Below the pieces are notes generated by a model, which was given only the letters and a program-made list of their open reading frames with translations, had not been told where the DNA came from and searched no databases. This document shows positions 1-9,051 of a DNA stretch of 64,000 nt, in pieces. The position numbers and the translations under genes are program-made. Within the stretch, counting starts at the first letter, position 1. Each line of letters begins with the position of its first letter. Origin of the DNA: Linnemannia elongata (taxonomy: Eukaryota; Mortierellomycota; Mortierellomycetes; Mortierellales; Mortierellaceae); NCBI GenBank assembly GCA_036320915.1, contig JAXBDG010000018.1:806001-870000 (forward strand), given 5' to 3'.

Positions 1-1148
1 TTTATCCTGTGGCTGCGTAGTCGTGTGTCCTGCTGCGAACTGAAGAATGTGTGTACTGGTTTGTTGTTGTGGATAATAGCAAGAGTACCGAGCCAGTCTG
101 TGCCTTCATAGTCCTGGATCGACCTCTTGTGCCTCTTGAGTGATCTCCATGTCTGGTGCCACCGTCTGGTTGTCTGCATCTTCAGGGCCTGTCTGGTATC
201 GATCTCGAGTGTAGTGCCGGCCATTCTTGCTGTGTAACGCAGGTCGTCCTGATCCTCCGCTCTGACCTCCCACTCTTTTCCTACCAACGCCTGGGCCTCC
301 TTGGCCGCTTTGTCTGCTGCCTCATTCCACTTGTCGCCGCGATGTCCCTTGACCCATTCGACGGTTGTGGATCCTGTCCGCTCGCTGCATATCCGCGCTA
401 CTATTGCCCATTCCACCGCGTAATCGCACCTCAGTTTGGCCCTCACCGACGCTCTCCTCCTGTTGACGACAATGTCATTGAACATCTTGACCACCTTTTG
501 ATTGTCGGATCGGATACACACGTCCTGGTCTTGTGGTGTCGCGATGATGCCTGCTATGAGCCCCATGAGTTCAGGCTTGATGGATGATGCGAATCCTTTG
601 ACTGTTCCTTGTATGACCGGTTGCTGTTCTCCTGCCACCGCGAAAGCCATCGAGCACTTGGCCTTCCCAAGGTTGACCATTGATCCGTCCGAATAAATAT
701 ATCGTACTCCTGGCTGTGTGTGTTTCCTCTGTTCCTCCATGGCCGCCTGTGTGGCCTCGTCCATGTTAATGTGGTTGTAGCTGTGTTTCGGTGTATTGCT
801 TGCCGTATGATGTTGTATCCGTTCCTTGATGGCAATGAGCAGCGGGTAAGCCTCCGCCTCCACTTCCTTTAGCCGAGCCTTTACCGCGCGCATTAGTCTC
901 CGCTTGGGCGGGAGCGCTCGCTCTAACTCCTGTCTCCGCCTGTCTAGCTCAGCCTGTTTCTCGGTCTTCTTTCGACGCTTCTCCTCCTCTGCGGCCTCCT
1001 TTGCTGCCTGTTGTCTGAATTTGTCTCTGACCTCCTTCTCTCGTCGAATCTTTGTGTGACGGTCAATAATCTGATTGCGTCTCTCCCTGAACGCCCTCAA
1101 GTTCGCCCTGTCCACTGCTTTGTCTCCTGTCGCCTTGGGTGGGTCCAT
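1..1148 (-). CDS. LINE RNase H frame, partial, open at left edge
   Basis: From an ATG at 1148-1146 this frame stays open for 382 codons to base 1, so the end is not seen. The first ~110 residues are highly charged (K/E/R-rich, probably helical). An RNase H fold follows: YIYSDGSM (first catalytic Asp, near 690), a Glu in PELMGLIAGI (~555), Asp in IRSDNQKVV (~510) and WVKGHRGDKWNEAD (His and last Asp, ~330). All four acidic positions are present. The enzyme would degrade the RNA strand during target-primed reverse transcription. The frame overlaps the ORF2 frame by 52 bases (1097-1148) and lies -1 relative to it, so it is expressed by frameshifting, by reinitiation at the ATG, or has been split by an indel. 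I cannot choose between these. Confidence 0.85.
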   Translation of the reverse strand, partial: MDPPKATGDKAVDRANLRAFRERRNQIIDRHTKIRREKEVRDKFRQQAAKEAAEEEKRRKKTEKQAELDRRRQELERALPPKRRLMRAVKARLKEVEAEAYPLLIAIKERIQHHTASNTPKHSYNHINMDEATQAAMEEQRKHTQPGVRYIYSDGSMVNLGKAKCSMAFAVAGEQQPVIQGTVKGFASSIKPELMGLIAGIIATPQDQDVCIRSDNQKVVKMFNDIVVNRRRASVRAKLRCDYAVEWAIVARICSERTGSTTVEWVKGHRGDKWNEAADKAAKEAQALVGKEWEVRAEDQDDLRYTARMAGTTLEIDTRQALKMQTTRRWHQTWRSLKRHKRSIQDYEGTDWLGTLAIIHNNKPVHTFFSSQQDTRLRSHRI

Positions 1149-2614
1149 GGGATTCTGGGTTTTTCTGGCGTTTGCTGTAGTAAGTCGATGGTGCGTGTTG
1201 TTTCTGGTGTTCTGTTTTGTGTGGTTGGTTGTGTTGCTGATTGTGTGGTTGGTTGTGTTGCTGGCAGTGAAAGGGGTGACGAAAAAGAGAAGGAAGAAGA
1301 AAAAGAGGGGGAATCTAAATCTACAATTGGGGGTTGGGTTGACTGTGAAGAAACAAAAAGGGAGGGTTGTGTGTGTTCGGATTGTGCTGACGAGTTGTGA
1401 GTGGGAAAGAATATATTGGGCATACAAAAAGTAAGGGGTGAAGAAATTAAGAAAGGGGAATTCAAATCTGAAAGTGACGAGGAAGAAACCGAACCCAAAA
1501 TACCCTCTTGTAGGTCCTTTTCTTTTTCTTTTTCTTTTTCTTTTTCTTGTTCTTGTTCTTGTTCTTTTTCTTGGCTTCGACAGCGATGCTCCAATGGACC
1601 GTGGCTGTCGTCGCTTATCGCAACCGCCCTTTCCCTACCTCTTATCACCTCTTGATCGCTGCCGTCTTCTTTTCTTTTTCCGTTCTTTTCTCTGTTGTTG
1701 TCTTTTTCTTGTTGATTTTGTTGTTGTTGTTCCATCGGCGGCTCCTCCTCATCTTCGCTTCCGAACTCCCACAAGACGACCTCTTCCTCCTCGGCATCTT
1801 CCTGTGTTTCGCAAGCGTGCCCCTGGTTCTCCTCCTCGCGCTCCCCCACACGATTCATCTCGATCTGCGGGAACTCTGAAATGGCCTGACACACCGCTGC
1901 AAACCATACTCTGTCTCCTTTGATCCCATGTGTACGCGCAACTTCTTTCCACGGTCTGGTGTGACTCCGATCCTCGTTGATTATATCCTCCAGGTAAAAG
2001 ACCTTGTCCCTCTCCATCCACTTGCTGTGCTTCACGTATATCTCAGGTGTCAGTACCTTTGACAACAGCACTCGTTCGCCCTCCTTTGCGCTCACATCGC
2101 ATAGATTGACGTCTCGTTCCACCATTAGCTGGCACACTCTGGCGATGAGGTTGTGTTGGGTGTACTTGCTGGCGATGGCCGGATTGGAAAGTGGGGATTC
2201 CCGCAGTCTTGCCGCCCTTTGCAGGTCTTGAAGTCGGCAATGGGTTAGGTCTCCTATGAGCCCTTTCTGGGTGCTTCTCAGATGCAATGTGCTGACGTGT
2301 TGTTCGGCGAGAGCGTCCTTGAGGTCCCGTAGTCCGTACAGCCTTGTGTGGTGCAATATACTGGCTGGTGTTGAGCTGGGTAAACCGAGTTTTTGTCGCA
2401 CGACCGTCCTGTATTTCTTGGAGATGCGTTCTATGACTGTCCATGTTGGGATCTGCGCTGTCATCCGGTAGAGCAGCCTTGGGATAAGAACCGCGTTGAT
2501 GATATAAATACACTGTTTATCGGTGACCGATTTCCTGAGCAGGATCTCGCATACCGTCTCCGTTTCCTCCATTGCCATAGCAGCTGTTGTTTTGGCCGAT
2601 CCATCCGCTGCAAG
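1097..2614 (-). CDS. LINE ORF2, part downstream of the in-frame UGA
   Basis: Directly after the UGA at 2617-2615 the same frame stays open for about 505 codons, to a TGA at 1099-1097. The first ~210 residues are the C-terminal part of the LINE reverse transcriptase and its thumb (for example INAVLIPRLLYR and RLYGLRDLKDALAE). The rest is a low-complexity linker rich in E, Q and S, including an (EK/EQ)n run at ~1515-1560. An ATG at 2578 lies inside this part but would start a protein lacking the RT active site, so it is not chosen as a gene start. The intact frame on both sides of the UGA favours one recent nonsense change or programmed readthrough. Confidence 0.8.
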   Translation of the reverse strand, partial: LAADGSAKTTAAMAMEETETVCEILLRKSVTDKQCIYIINAVLIPRLLYRMTAQIPTWTVIERISKKYRTVVRQKLGLPSSTPASILHHTRLYGLRDLKDALAEQHVSTLHLRSTQKGLIGDLTHCRLQDLQRAARLRESPLSNPAIASKYTQHNLIARVCQLMVERDVNLCDVSAKEGERVLLSKVLTPEIYVKHSKWMERDKVFYLEDIINEDRSHTRPWKEVARTHGIKGDRVWFAAVCQAISEFPQIEMNRVGEREEENQGHACETQEDAEEEEVVLWEFGSEDEEEPPMEQQQQNQQEKDNNREKNGKRKEDGSDQEVIRGRERAVAISDDSHGPLEHRCRSQEKEQEQEQEKEKEKEKEKDLQEGILGSVSSSSLSDLNSPFLISSPLTFCMPNIFFPTHNSSAQSEHTQPSLFVSSQSTQPPIVDLDSPSFSSSFSFSSPLSLPATQPTTQSATQPTTQNRTPETTRTIDLLQQTPEKPRIPWTHPRRQETKQWTGRT

Positions 2615-5308
2615 TCACACCCCTAGGACTCTCGACGCTTTGCTTGCCACCTGTGGCTGAATCGAACTTCCTCCATAGTTGATGTTGTCGATGTGTGTTG
2701 GGTTGATTGCTAGTAATTCTGTTTTCTTGCCGTTGATCTCGATGCCGTGCATCCCAAAGAACTCCGTGCCGACGTCGGTCATCCTTGTGAGTTCTGTGTG
2801 TCCTGGTCCCACGAGGCTGGTATCGTCCACGAAGGCCAAGTCCGAAACCATGGGTGGCGCCTTTCCCGGGGCCGGCGGTGTCGACATTGTGTACCCCATT
2901 CCCAATGAGTCGATGGCACACAGTAGGGGGTCGTATGCTATCCTCCACAGGAGTGGACATTCCACGCCGCCTTGGTCTAGACCGCACATCGGTTTGTACT
3001 TGTCGGTCAATCCATAACTGGTAATCACTCGGTTGCTTTTGTTCTTGGTAATAAACAACAGCAGGTTCTGAAAGCTTTCTGGCACCTTCAAGCGTTGGAG
3101 GGCCAGGGCTAGCATCCCCCCCTCATGGCAGTTGACCGAATCGTAGCACCGACGCATATCCTGGAGTAAGACCCAGACCTCCTTCTTGTGTTGTCGCGCG
3201 TCCTCCATGACGGCATTAAGAGCGTGGATGGGATCTGCTGTTGATGTCCCCTTTAATACCGAGAAGTTGGCTCCTTTTAGAATATTGTGTTCCAGCATGG
3301 TAGTTGAGAGGCGTTCTGTCAGGATCGAAAACAGAATTTTTCGCCCATGTTCCAGGAGTGTGATCGGTCGAACGTCGGCAAGGCTTCCCGTCCATGGGTT
3401 GGTCTTGGAGAGGCAGAAGATCACACCTTCCGTCCACTGCAGGGGTATCTTTTGGTATTGGACACAAGCTTTCACTATCCCGTAAAAGAGACGTGTTGCC
3501 ATTTCCCCCATATGTATCAACAGTTCTTTCGTTACCTTTGATGCCCCTGCTGCTTTACCAGAAGGTGCAGCGCTCACTGCTCGTTCTATCTCAGCGTCAC
3601 TTGGCACATCTAACAGGTGGTCATACCATCCTGCTTCGACGTATTCAGCTGGCTGGTATATCTGCTCCCAAAGAGAACCTTTGGGGATACCCTTGCTCTG
3701 CCTTGGACCATGCCACTTTTCGAAGTATAGTCGGACATTCGTGAGGATATCGGATGGGTGGTCCGAAATGGATATGCGGTCATCAACCGTGATTTGCACA
3801 CGGTCTAACGTAGCATGGCTGCGGTTTGTTTCGAGAATGCTTTGGATTGTAGATTTCGTGTTGGTTGAAAAACGCATGTCGCGCCTCTCAATAGCCTCTG
3901 CGATATCTTTGGTCTTCTGCTTTCTTTCTTCGTTCCGTCTGATGCGTTGCTGCTCGCTCCACTCGTTCTTAACTGTGTTGCGCCATTGTTCCCATTCATT
4001 GCGCTCAGCTTGTAATTCCGGTGGTTCTGCAATTCTGGTCTCCGGGAAATCTGTTTTGACCTTGTTCCACACATTGCAAATGGTTTCATGGGCAGCCATC
4101 TGTCGTCTCTCCTTACCCTGGGGTGGGCAATTGGGATTGACAAACCAAACGTGTGATAGTCTCAGCAATTCTCCGTGGCAGCGTCCTCTCCGGTAGTTTT
4201 GTACATTGGTACGATAGGCCATACTCTGTTTCCCCACTCGTTTCCGAGGGAGGGTTTCCAGAGCCACATCCATGATTGCCGCTGCGAGGTTATCCCATGC
4301 AAAGTCGATCATGTTCTCCGCTAGGATCGGGGCTTCCCTTGGATTTGATGTGTCCGTTTCCATGATATTGATCCCCGTGGATCCCTGTGTCATTTTTGCA
4401 ACCAAGACCTGTTCGAGTCGAATAGAAAATGATTCCCATTGTTCCTCTGAGGCTTCGTCAACCTTTACTTTATGTTCTAGAGAGCTATATTGCTCTAGAA
4501 TATGAAGTGGGGTTGGTGTCACTAGAGTCCGCACATCTAGTTCTGCAAAAACGCATTTGTGATCCGAGTGAATGCCGCCCTCCAAGGGCATCATTCCTGC
4601 TTCCGTCAGGCCACCTTTCAGACCACCCGCTAGCCAGATCATGTCTAATCTGCTAATGTCACGAAAGGAATAAGCGCGGGTCTCTGGATGAAGCTCGCGG
4701 AAGCTATCTGTGAATTGGTTTTCCACCAACCACTCCAGAAGACCGTTTTCTATGTTAGTGTTTTGTTTCTTTTCGTTCGACCGATCGAGTGAGGGGTTCA
4801 CTACACCATTAAAATCCCCGCACACAATGGTCTCCATGCCTTTCTCTTTTGCCTCTTGAATTTCTTTTTTTGCCCACTCGGTTAACTCTTGAAGCTCTCT
4901 TTTCCTCTCTTCGTCTCTACTTGCAGGAACATAACAGTTCACTATCCGAAAGTGGGCCCCCAAATGATATCCAAAATCTAAAGAAATGCCTCTACCGTTG
5001 TGTGTATTTCTTCTTATGATGTGTTTTTGCCATGATTCTTTTACTAAGAATGCTACTCCCGCTCCCATCTCTCTGGTCTTTGCATTTGCCCAAAAGCCGG
5101 TATATTGGCTCCGTTCGTTTTTATCAAATAACAAGTATTTTGTAGTTTTGTCCGCTTGCAGTTTCGTTTCTTGGCACGCTATAATATCGAAATTCCCGAT
5201 ATCCACGCCCCATCTTGCCACCGCTTTAAAAAACCCATATTCCCTTGCCCCTTGCACGTTGATGGATGCGATGCGAAGGTACCCGTTGGTGTTTGTGGTG
5301 TCTGTCAT
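2615..5308 (-). CDS. LINE ORF2: AP-endonuclease and reverse transcriptase
   Basis: An 897-aa frame. The N-terminal ~235 residues are an exonuclease-endonuclease-phosphatase domain: ASINVQGARE, CQETKLQ (Glu), VCGDFNG (Asp/Asn), LDMIWLAGG and SDHKCVF (Asp/His). It would nick the target DNA. The reverse transcriptase starts near residue 545 (PSGKAAGASKVTKELLIHMG), followed by RPITLLEHGRKILFSILTERL-type block 1-2, and the active site FVDDTSLVG near residue 826, an F-V-D-D variant of YADD. The start ATG at 5308-5306 overlaps the ORF1 stop as TAATG. Translation ends at an in-frame UGA (2617-2615) inside the RT C-terminal region, where LINE ORF2 proteins normally continue. Confidence 0.93.
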   Translation of the reverse strand: MTDTTNTNGYLRIASINVQGAREYGFFKAVARWGVDIGNFDIIACQETKLQADKTTKYLLFDKNERSQYTGFWANAKTREMGAGVAFLVKESWQKHIIRRNTHNGRGISLDFGYHLGAHFRIVNCYVPASRDEERKRELQELTEWAKKEIQEAKEKGMETIVCGDFNGVVNPSLDRSNEKKQNTNIENGLLEWLVENQFTDSFRELHPETRAYSFRDISRLDMIWLAGGLKGGLTEAGMMPLEGGIHSDHKCVFAELDVRTLVTPTPLHILEQYSSLEHKVKVDEASEEQWESFSIRLEQVLVAKMTQGSTGINIMETDTSNPREAPILAENMIDFAWDNLAAAIMDVALETLPRKRVGKQSMAYRTNVQNYRRGRCHGELLRLSHVWFVNPNCPPQGKERRQMAAHETICNVWNKVKTDFPETRIAEPPELQAERNEWEQWRNTVKNEWSEQQRIRRNEERKQKTKDIAEAIERRDMRFSTNTKSTIQSILETNRSHATLDRVQITVDDRISISDHPSDILTNVRLYFEKWHGPRQSKGIPKGSLWEQIYQPAEYVEAGWYDHLLDVPSDAEIERAVSAAPSGKAAGASKVTKELLIHMGEMATRLFYGIVKACVQYQKIPLQWTEGVIFCLSKTNPWTGSLADVRPITLLEHGRKILFSILTERLSTTMLEHNILKGANFSVLKGTSTADPIHALNAVMEDARQHKKEVWVLLQDMRRCYDSVNCHEGGMLALALQRLKVPESFQNLLLFITKNKSNRVITSYGLTDKYKPMCGLDQGGVECPLLWRIAYDPLLCAIDSLGMGYTMSTPPAPGKAPPMVSDLAFVDDTSLVGPGHTELTRMTDVGTEFFGMHGIEINGKKTELLAINPTHIDNINYGGSSIQPQVASKASRVLGV

Positions 5309-5310
5309 TA
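5306..5310 (-). promoter_or_regulatory. UAAUG stop-restart overlap between ORF1 and ORF2
   Basis: The plus strand reads CATTA at 5306-5310, so the transcript reads UAAUG. UAA stops ORF1 and the overlapping AUG starts ORF2. This pentanucleotide is known in some LINEs and viruses to drive termination-reinitiation, which lets one mRNA make less ORF2 than ORF1. The overlap is seen directly; the mechanism is inferred from those cases. Confidence 0.75.
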
Positions 5311-7146
5311 TTGATGGTTAGGGGATGATGATGTGTTCGCTCCGTTGGTTTGACCCGTTTCTACAATTGTTTGAGGTACGCTGAGGAAAGGAGAGAATTG
5401 CGTGTTCTCATTACGACTCATGACCTGTGCGATTTTCCTGTTATAACTCTCAAATGACTCAGCGATGCTTGGAGCTTGCGCCGTTTGCCTACTTTGCTCT
5501 TCATCTGCTTGTTGGGCTGCTGCTACTCCTCTGGATGGTTGTTTTCTCCTTTTGATTTCATCTTTTGCTCCCTCTGTTTCAGTTGCCATATCCTCTTTTA
5601 ACATTTTAAGTGCTACCCATGTCTCCATCCTAATATTCAACATTGCACTGGTCATAGCCTCTGCCACCGCTGTTGCTACAATGGTACCAATTTTTTCTTC
5701 CATACTAATCATCTTGTTTTGTGTATTTTCTTGTTCCATTTTTTCTCTCCTTTCCGCTGCTTCCCGAATTTCTAGTCTCTCTTGCAGGTTCTTGATCATT
5801 GCTTGCTGTTGCTGAATTTGTCTTTTCAGTTCCTCAATGTTTTCTTGGTTGGCGGTGTTTGCACTTACCTGGTTCATCTGTGCTTCCTTACTTTTCTGGG
5901 TTTTGTCCTGCTTCACCATCGAGCTATATGCCGGGCCTATCTGATTAGGTTGGGCTACGGCTTGCGCCTTGGGCACCGCCCCATTGTAACGATTTTTGTT
6001 AGTAGACGGGGGGGCCACCGCGTTGGCTGCTCGTGGTGTCGCTACACGTCTAGCAGCCCGCTCTTTCCACAGCGCCACTTCTGGGCATGTTGCGATCAAA
6101 TGGTCTGGCGATCCACACTCGTTGCACAACTTAGTTCCCACCTCAACCCACTGCATAATAGTGTTGCCGAATGAGAAATTCTTCCCGGTCAATTGGTCGA
6201 ACGTCTCCTTGGAAGTGAACGAAAAGAATGCCTCCCTCTTTCTGCGTGTCATATTAAAATTGAATGGTATGGTAACCGAGCAATTTCCAAATTTGCTGCA
6301 CAGACTTTTTAGGGTCAGAGGTGTCGCATGTCTGGGGAGGTTTGTCAACTTACGGTCCAGGTCTTTGTGAAAGACAATCTCTTCGTTTCCTAGTCTTGTG
6401 ATCCGTCCCGAGTCATTCCCGACGAACATGACTCTTGTAGCTTGCTCTTGCAATTCCTTGACCGGTCTGTCGGTAACGAAAGTGACAGTGGCCGCTACCA
6501 TTGCACCGTATCTCTTGTGAGCAATGTCGACGAATTCGACTTCCCCCAGAGGGGTGAATGCTCCTCTGATTTTGTCCTTGGTTGTTCCTGGTTGGAGTGA
6601 GGTAATCTCGACTTGGCGCCCTCTGTTCTCGGCTGCCATTGTGTCCGTGTATAGAGTGAAGCGTGCTGGGGGTCGTTCCTCCTGAGTGTCCTCCCCAGCC
6701 TGGTTGTCGTTATCCGTGTTCGGATTCTTGTAGGCCAGTGCAAGGAGATGTGCCTTGGAACGCTCGTCGCTGAGTTTGACAGACAGGTATCTCTCCGTTT
6801 TGTTGCTGCCGACTTGGAGGTATCGGATGGTGGGTTTGCCGATAATGGTGACTTGTCCTGTCAGATCATAAAGGAGACTGTTGACCGGGTCCTTGACCGC
6901 TCTGCCAGCATTGTACTCTGACTCCTTGATGACGAATTCCTGGATGCCGGTGTCGATGCTGAATTCAGTTAGCTCCTTGGTGGGTTCTGCAAGGCTGGTA
7001 GGGGTTTCTGTGACTTGCGTGTCGGTGTCACCGCTGTCACCATGCAGCATGTCGACGTCGCCCCCATTGAGGGGTAAAAGCTGGAAGCCGCCTGTCGATG
7101 GTTTGTTGGACCGGTGCTGCTGTGTTTGTTGATGTTGTCCAGTCAT
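5308..7146 (-). CDS. LINE ORF1, gag-like RNA-binding protein
   Basis: A complete 612-aa frame from ATG 7146-7144. Residues ~170-250 look like an RNA recognition motif (QVEITSLQPGTTKDKIRGAF, then a beta-rich stretch to VMFVGNDSGRI). A CCHC zinc knuckle follows near residue 340 (CNECGSPDHLIATC, spacing CX2CX4HX4C). Residues ~430-490 form a Q/E/K-rich coiled coil. RRM, zinc knuckle and coiled coil are typical of LINE ORF1 proteins that coat the transcript and help move it to the target. It is directly coupled to ORF2 through UAAUG. No lesion is visible. Confidence 0.9.
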   Translation of the reverse strand: MTGQHQQTQQHRSNKPSTGGFQLLPLNGGDVDMLHGDSGDTDTQVTETPTSLAEPTKELTEFSIDTGIQEFVIKESEYNAGRAVKDPVNSLLYDLTGQVTIIGKPTIRYLQVGSNKTERYLSVKLSDERSKAHLLALAYKNPNTDNDNQAGEDTQEERPPARFTLYTDTMAAENRGRQVEITSLQPGTTKDKIRGAFTPLGEVEFVDIAHKRYGAMVAATVTFVTDRPVKELQEQATRVMFVGNDSGRITRLGNEEIVFHKDLDRKLTNLPRHATPLTLKSLCSKFGNCSVTIPFNFNMTRRKREAFFSFTSKETFDQLTGKNFSFGNTIMQWVEVGTKLCNECGSPDHLIATCPEVALWKERAARRVATPRAANAVAPPSTNKNRYNGAVPKAQAVAQPNQIGPAYSSMVKQDKTQKSKEAQMNQVSANTANQENIEELKRQIQQQQAMIKNLQERLEIREAAERREKMEQENTQNKMISMEEKIGTIVATAVAEAMTSAMLNIRMETWVALKMLKEDMATETEGAKDEIKRRKQPSRGVAAAQQADEEQSRQTAQAPSIAESFESYNRKIAQVMSRNENTQFSPFLSVPQTIVETGQTNGANTSSSPNHQ

Positions 7147-7416
7147 GGTTCAATGGAATGGAACGCTGGGGTGGGTTTTTTAGGGCAGGTAGGTTGGATT
7201 TCGGTGGAAGGGGAAGGAAACTGCCGAAAAAAAGGTCGATCAGATGACCTTAAGAGGTCTTTGCTGGGTGAAATGTGAGTGATTGGTGGAAAAAAATAGA
7301 TGATGATGACGCTTTCGAGGAGGTGAATCCAGAAACTGTGTCGACACCCTTGAAGGATCGATGCAGCGCTGGGAATCTTGCTTGGAAGAGTGTGAAATCA
7401 GATGCTCGCACTTTTT
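7147..7416 (-). other. LINE 5' untranslated region (inferred)
   Basis: No reading frame of note lies between the ORF1 start and the 18-bp direct repeat at 7417. LINEs carry an internal promoter in this position. I see no TATA box on the minus strand. The extent is inferred from the start of the repeat. Confidence 0.4.
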
Positions 7417-8340
7417 AGGGGTCAATTTGTTACCTTTTTTTTTTGTATCGTCAGATTTTAATCCGAGACTGCTCCAATAAATTGGTCACAGTTCTATGGA
7501 AGTCTAAGTATAGCTCGATAATGCCTTATTCCTTCCGCCTGGCAATCAGGACAGCTTGGGTGGTAGGTGTGCCAGCCTCGTGGCACAGGGTTTCCAATTG
7601 ACAGACTTTGCTGTCATAAACTACCGGCGCCCTAGCTGTGCGTTCGTCAACGAATGGAAGATGGTTGGGTGATAGGTGTGCCCACTTTTGGGCACGGGGG
7701 TTTCCGATTGACAGTCTATGCTGCCCTACTACCTGTCCCAACTCGCGTAGACAATTATTAACTGAGGAAATACAACCCGTCATCCACGCGATGCTCCGTG
7801 CGGCCACGGTGCATCCGCGACCCTCCGGGTGACCACTGCTGCCCTTCTGGGGCAAGTTCAGACGGTCTAGGTAATGACCATTCGAACTTCATCTGATTCT
7901 ACAACTCCTCCGACTCCACTGACTCCACCGACCGCGGCGTTACCATGTAGCGTCAATTCAGCCTCCCGTACGTCCATATCGGCGACTCCCTCCTGCCTGG
8001 TACGGTACCGGCAACGCATAGTGCTACATTCACTTGGCTCCGGGCTCGTAGTGTCGACCTGCCGGCAGGTTAGGTTGTTAAGACCTAGGTCGACCGTTGC
8101 TGATTGATGGATGGATAGGTTGTTTGATAAAAGGTGATGGATTGAAGAGCGGATGCGCCGGGCTTTGAAATCGGAATCGAAGAACGGAGAGAAAAAGATA
8201 TAGGGGTCAATTTGTTACCACATTCCTTCCTTTTGGAACTGAATTCCAAAAGATCACGTGATTAACGGCGTATGCCATCTCAGACAGTTCCTGCTGCAAC
8301 CTGCGGACCTTCCTCCGCTTTACAATAAACCGCTACCAGC
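7417..8340. repeat. Non-coding stretch with an 18-bp direct repeat and two matching stem-loops
   Basis: AGGGGTCAATTTGTTACC occurs at 7417-7434 and again at 8202-8219. Between them, two related ~55-bp units (7564-7610 and 7673-7719) each carry a 6-bp stem with a 6-nt loop: GTGCCA/TGGCAC (7569-7586) and GTGCCC/GGGCAC (7678-7695), followed by GTTTCC-RATTGACAG. The innermost pair differs by a compensatory change (A-T to C-G). No protein gene is supported here. Confidence 0.6.
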
Positions 8341-8652
8341 TTACATCATCGATTCTTTTACACGGCGCTCGTTATTGTCATGGTTAACAGGTGCCGGAAA
8401 AAGATCAAGAGATACACAGAAAAGGTCAAGTGGAAAAAGCAGGAGTGCTGTGGAGAGATCAAGGACTGCTATTACTATCACGTGATCATAGAAATGTGGG
8501 ATTCTTGGGGGAAGCGGACTTTGGTTGGCCGAGGCGTCGGTGTCGGTGTTGAGGCCGGCAGGGACATCAGTCGAGGAGGAGGGAGAAGGGAAAGAGGATT
8601 TTTCTCCAGCTACACCTGTGTGAGAAGGTGCGTCTTCAGGATCGGCGGGCAT
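8341..8652 (-). CDS. Hypothetical small membrane protein
   Basis: 103 aa from ATG 8652-8650. The first ~50 residues are polar and Pro/Ser/Asp-rich; a hydrophobic stretch follows (HVIVIAVLDLSTALLLF) that could span a membrane once. No family is recognised. No clear TATA box is visible, and the frame sits beside a TG microsatellite, so it may be a chance ORF. Confidence 0.3.
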   Translation of the reverse strand: MPADPEDAPSHTGVAGEKSSFPSPSSSTDVPAGLNTDTDASANQSPLPPRIPHFYDHVIVIAVLDLSTALLLFPLDLFCVSLDLFPAPVNHDNNERRVKESMM

Positions 8653-8682
8653 AGCTCAAGAAAGCGGGAGAGTGAAGAAAAG

Positions 8683-8684
8683 GT

Positions 8685-8717
<33 letters not shown>
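8683..8717. repeat. (TG)n microsatellite
   Basis: 35 bases of nearly pure GT with one interruption. Confidence 0.95.
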
Positions 8718-9051
8718 AACCTCTCTCGATGACTCCAATAAAAAACACGGTAACTCTCAAAAAGACCTGCACGTATCGTGGAAAGAAAGGTGCTTTTCCA
8801 GACACTATATTGCCCGCAGGAGGCTTGAGATTTTTTATTGTTTTTATGTGATGGACTAGGAAGATGAGAGAGAAGGGAGCGGATTGAGGGAGAGGGATTG
8901 AGAAGTAAAATCGGAGAGAGACTGGGCGGACCTACGGACAGAGGCTGGGAGGGGAGATCACTTGGACAGGAAGAAGACTGGGGGAGACACTTAGGCTGAG
9001 ACTGAAGAGAAAGCGAAACGCATGGTGATGGATAAGAAGAAAGAGTTTGGA
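8718..9051. other. No gene seen
   Basis: A purine-rich plus strand (GGAGAGA-type) with no supported ORF or structured element. Confidence 0.5.

Larger units (their letters stand above)
1..7416 (-). mobile_element. LINE (non-LTR retrotransposon), 3' end outside window
   Basis: Three minus-strand reading frames in the order ORF1, ORF2 and RNase H fill this stretch. Endonuclease, reverse transcriptase and RNase H domains in that order define an APE-type LINE of the RNase H-bearing groups (I/Tad-like by domain order; the clade was not tested). The 3' UTR and tail lie left of base 1. The 5' end is placed near 7416, where a short direct repeat (7417-7434) begins; this boundary is an estimate. One in-frame UGA in ORF2 means the copy may be inactive or may need readthrough. 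Confidence 0.9.

Noticed and set aside
1097..1200. A canonical -1 slippery heptamer for RT-RNase H fusion
   Set aside because: The A-rich CCAGAAAAACCCAG stretch does not give X-XXY-YYZ in the ORF2 phase.
1011..1923. Several plus-strand ORFs in the LINE
   Set aside because: They are antisense to the RNase H and low-complexity linker frames, and have repetitive composition.
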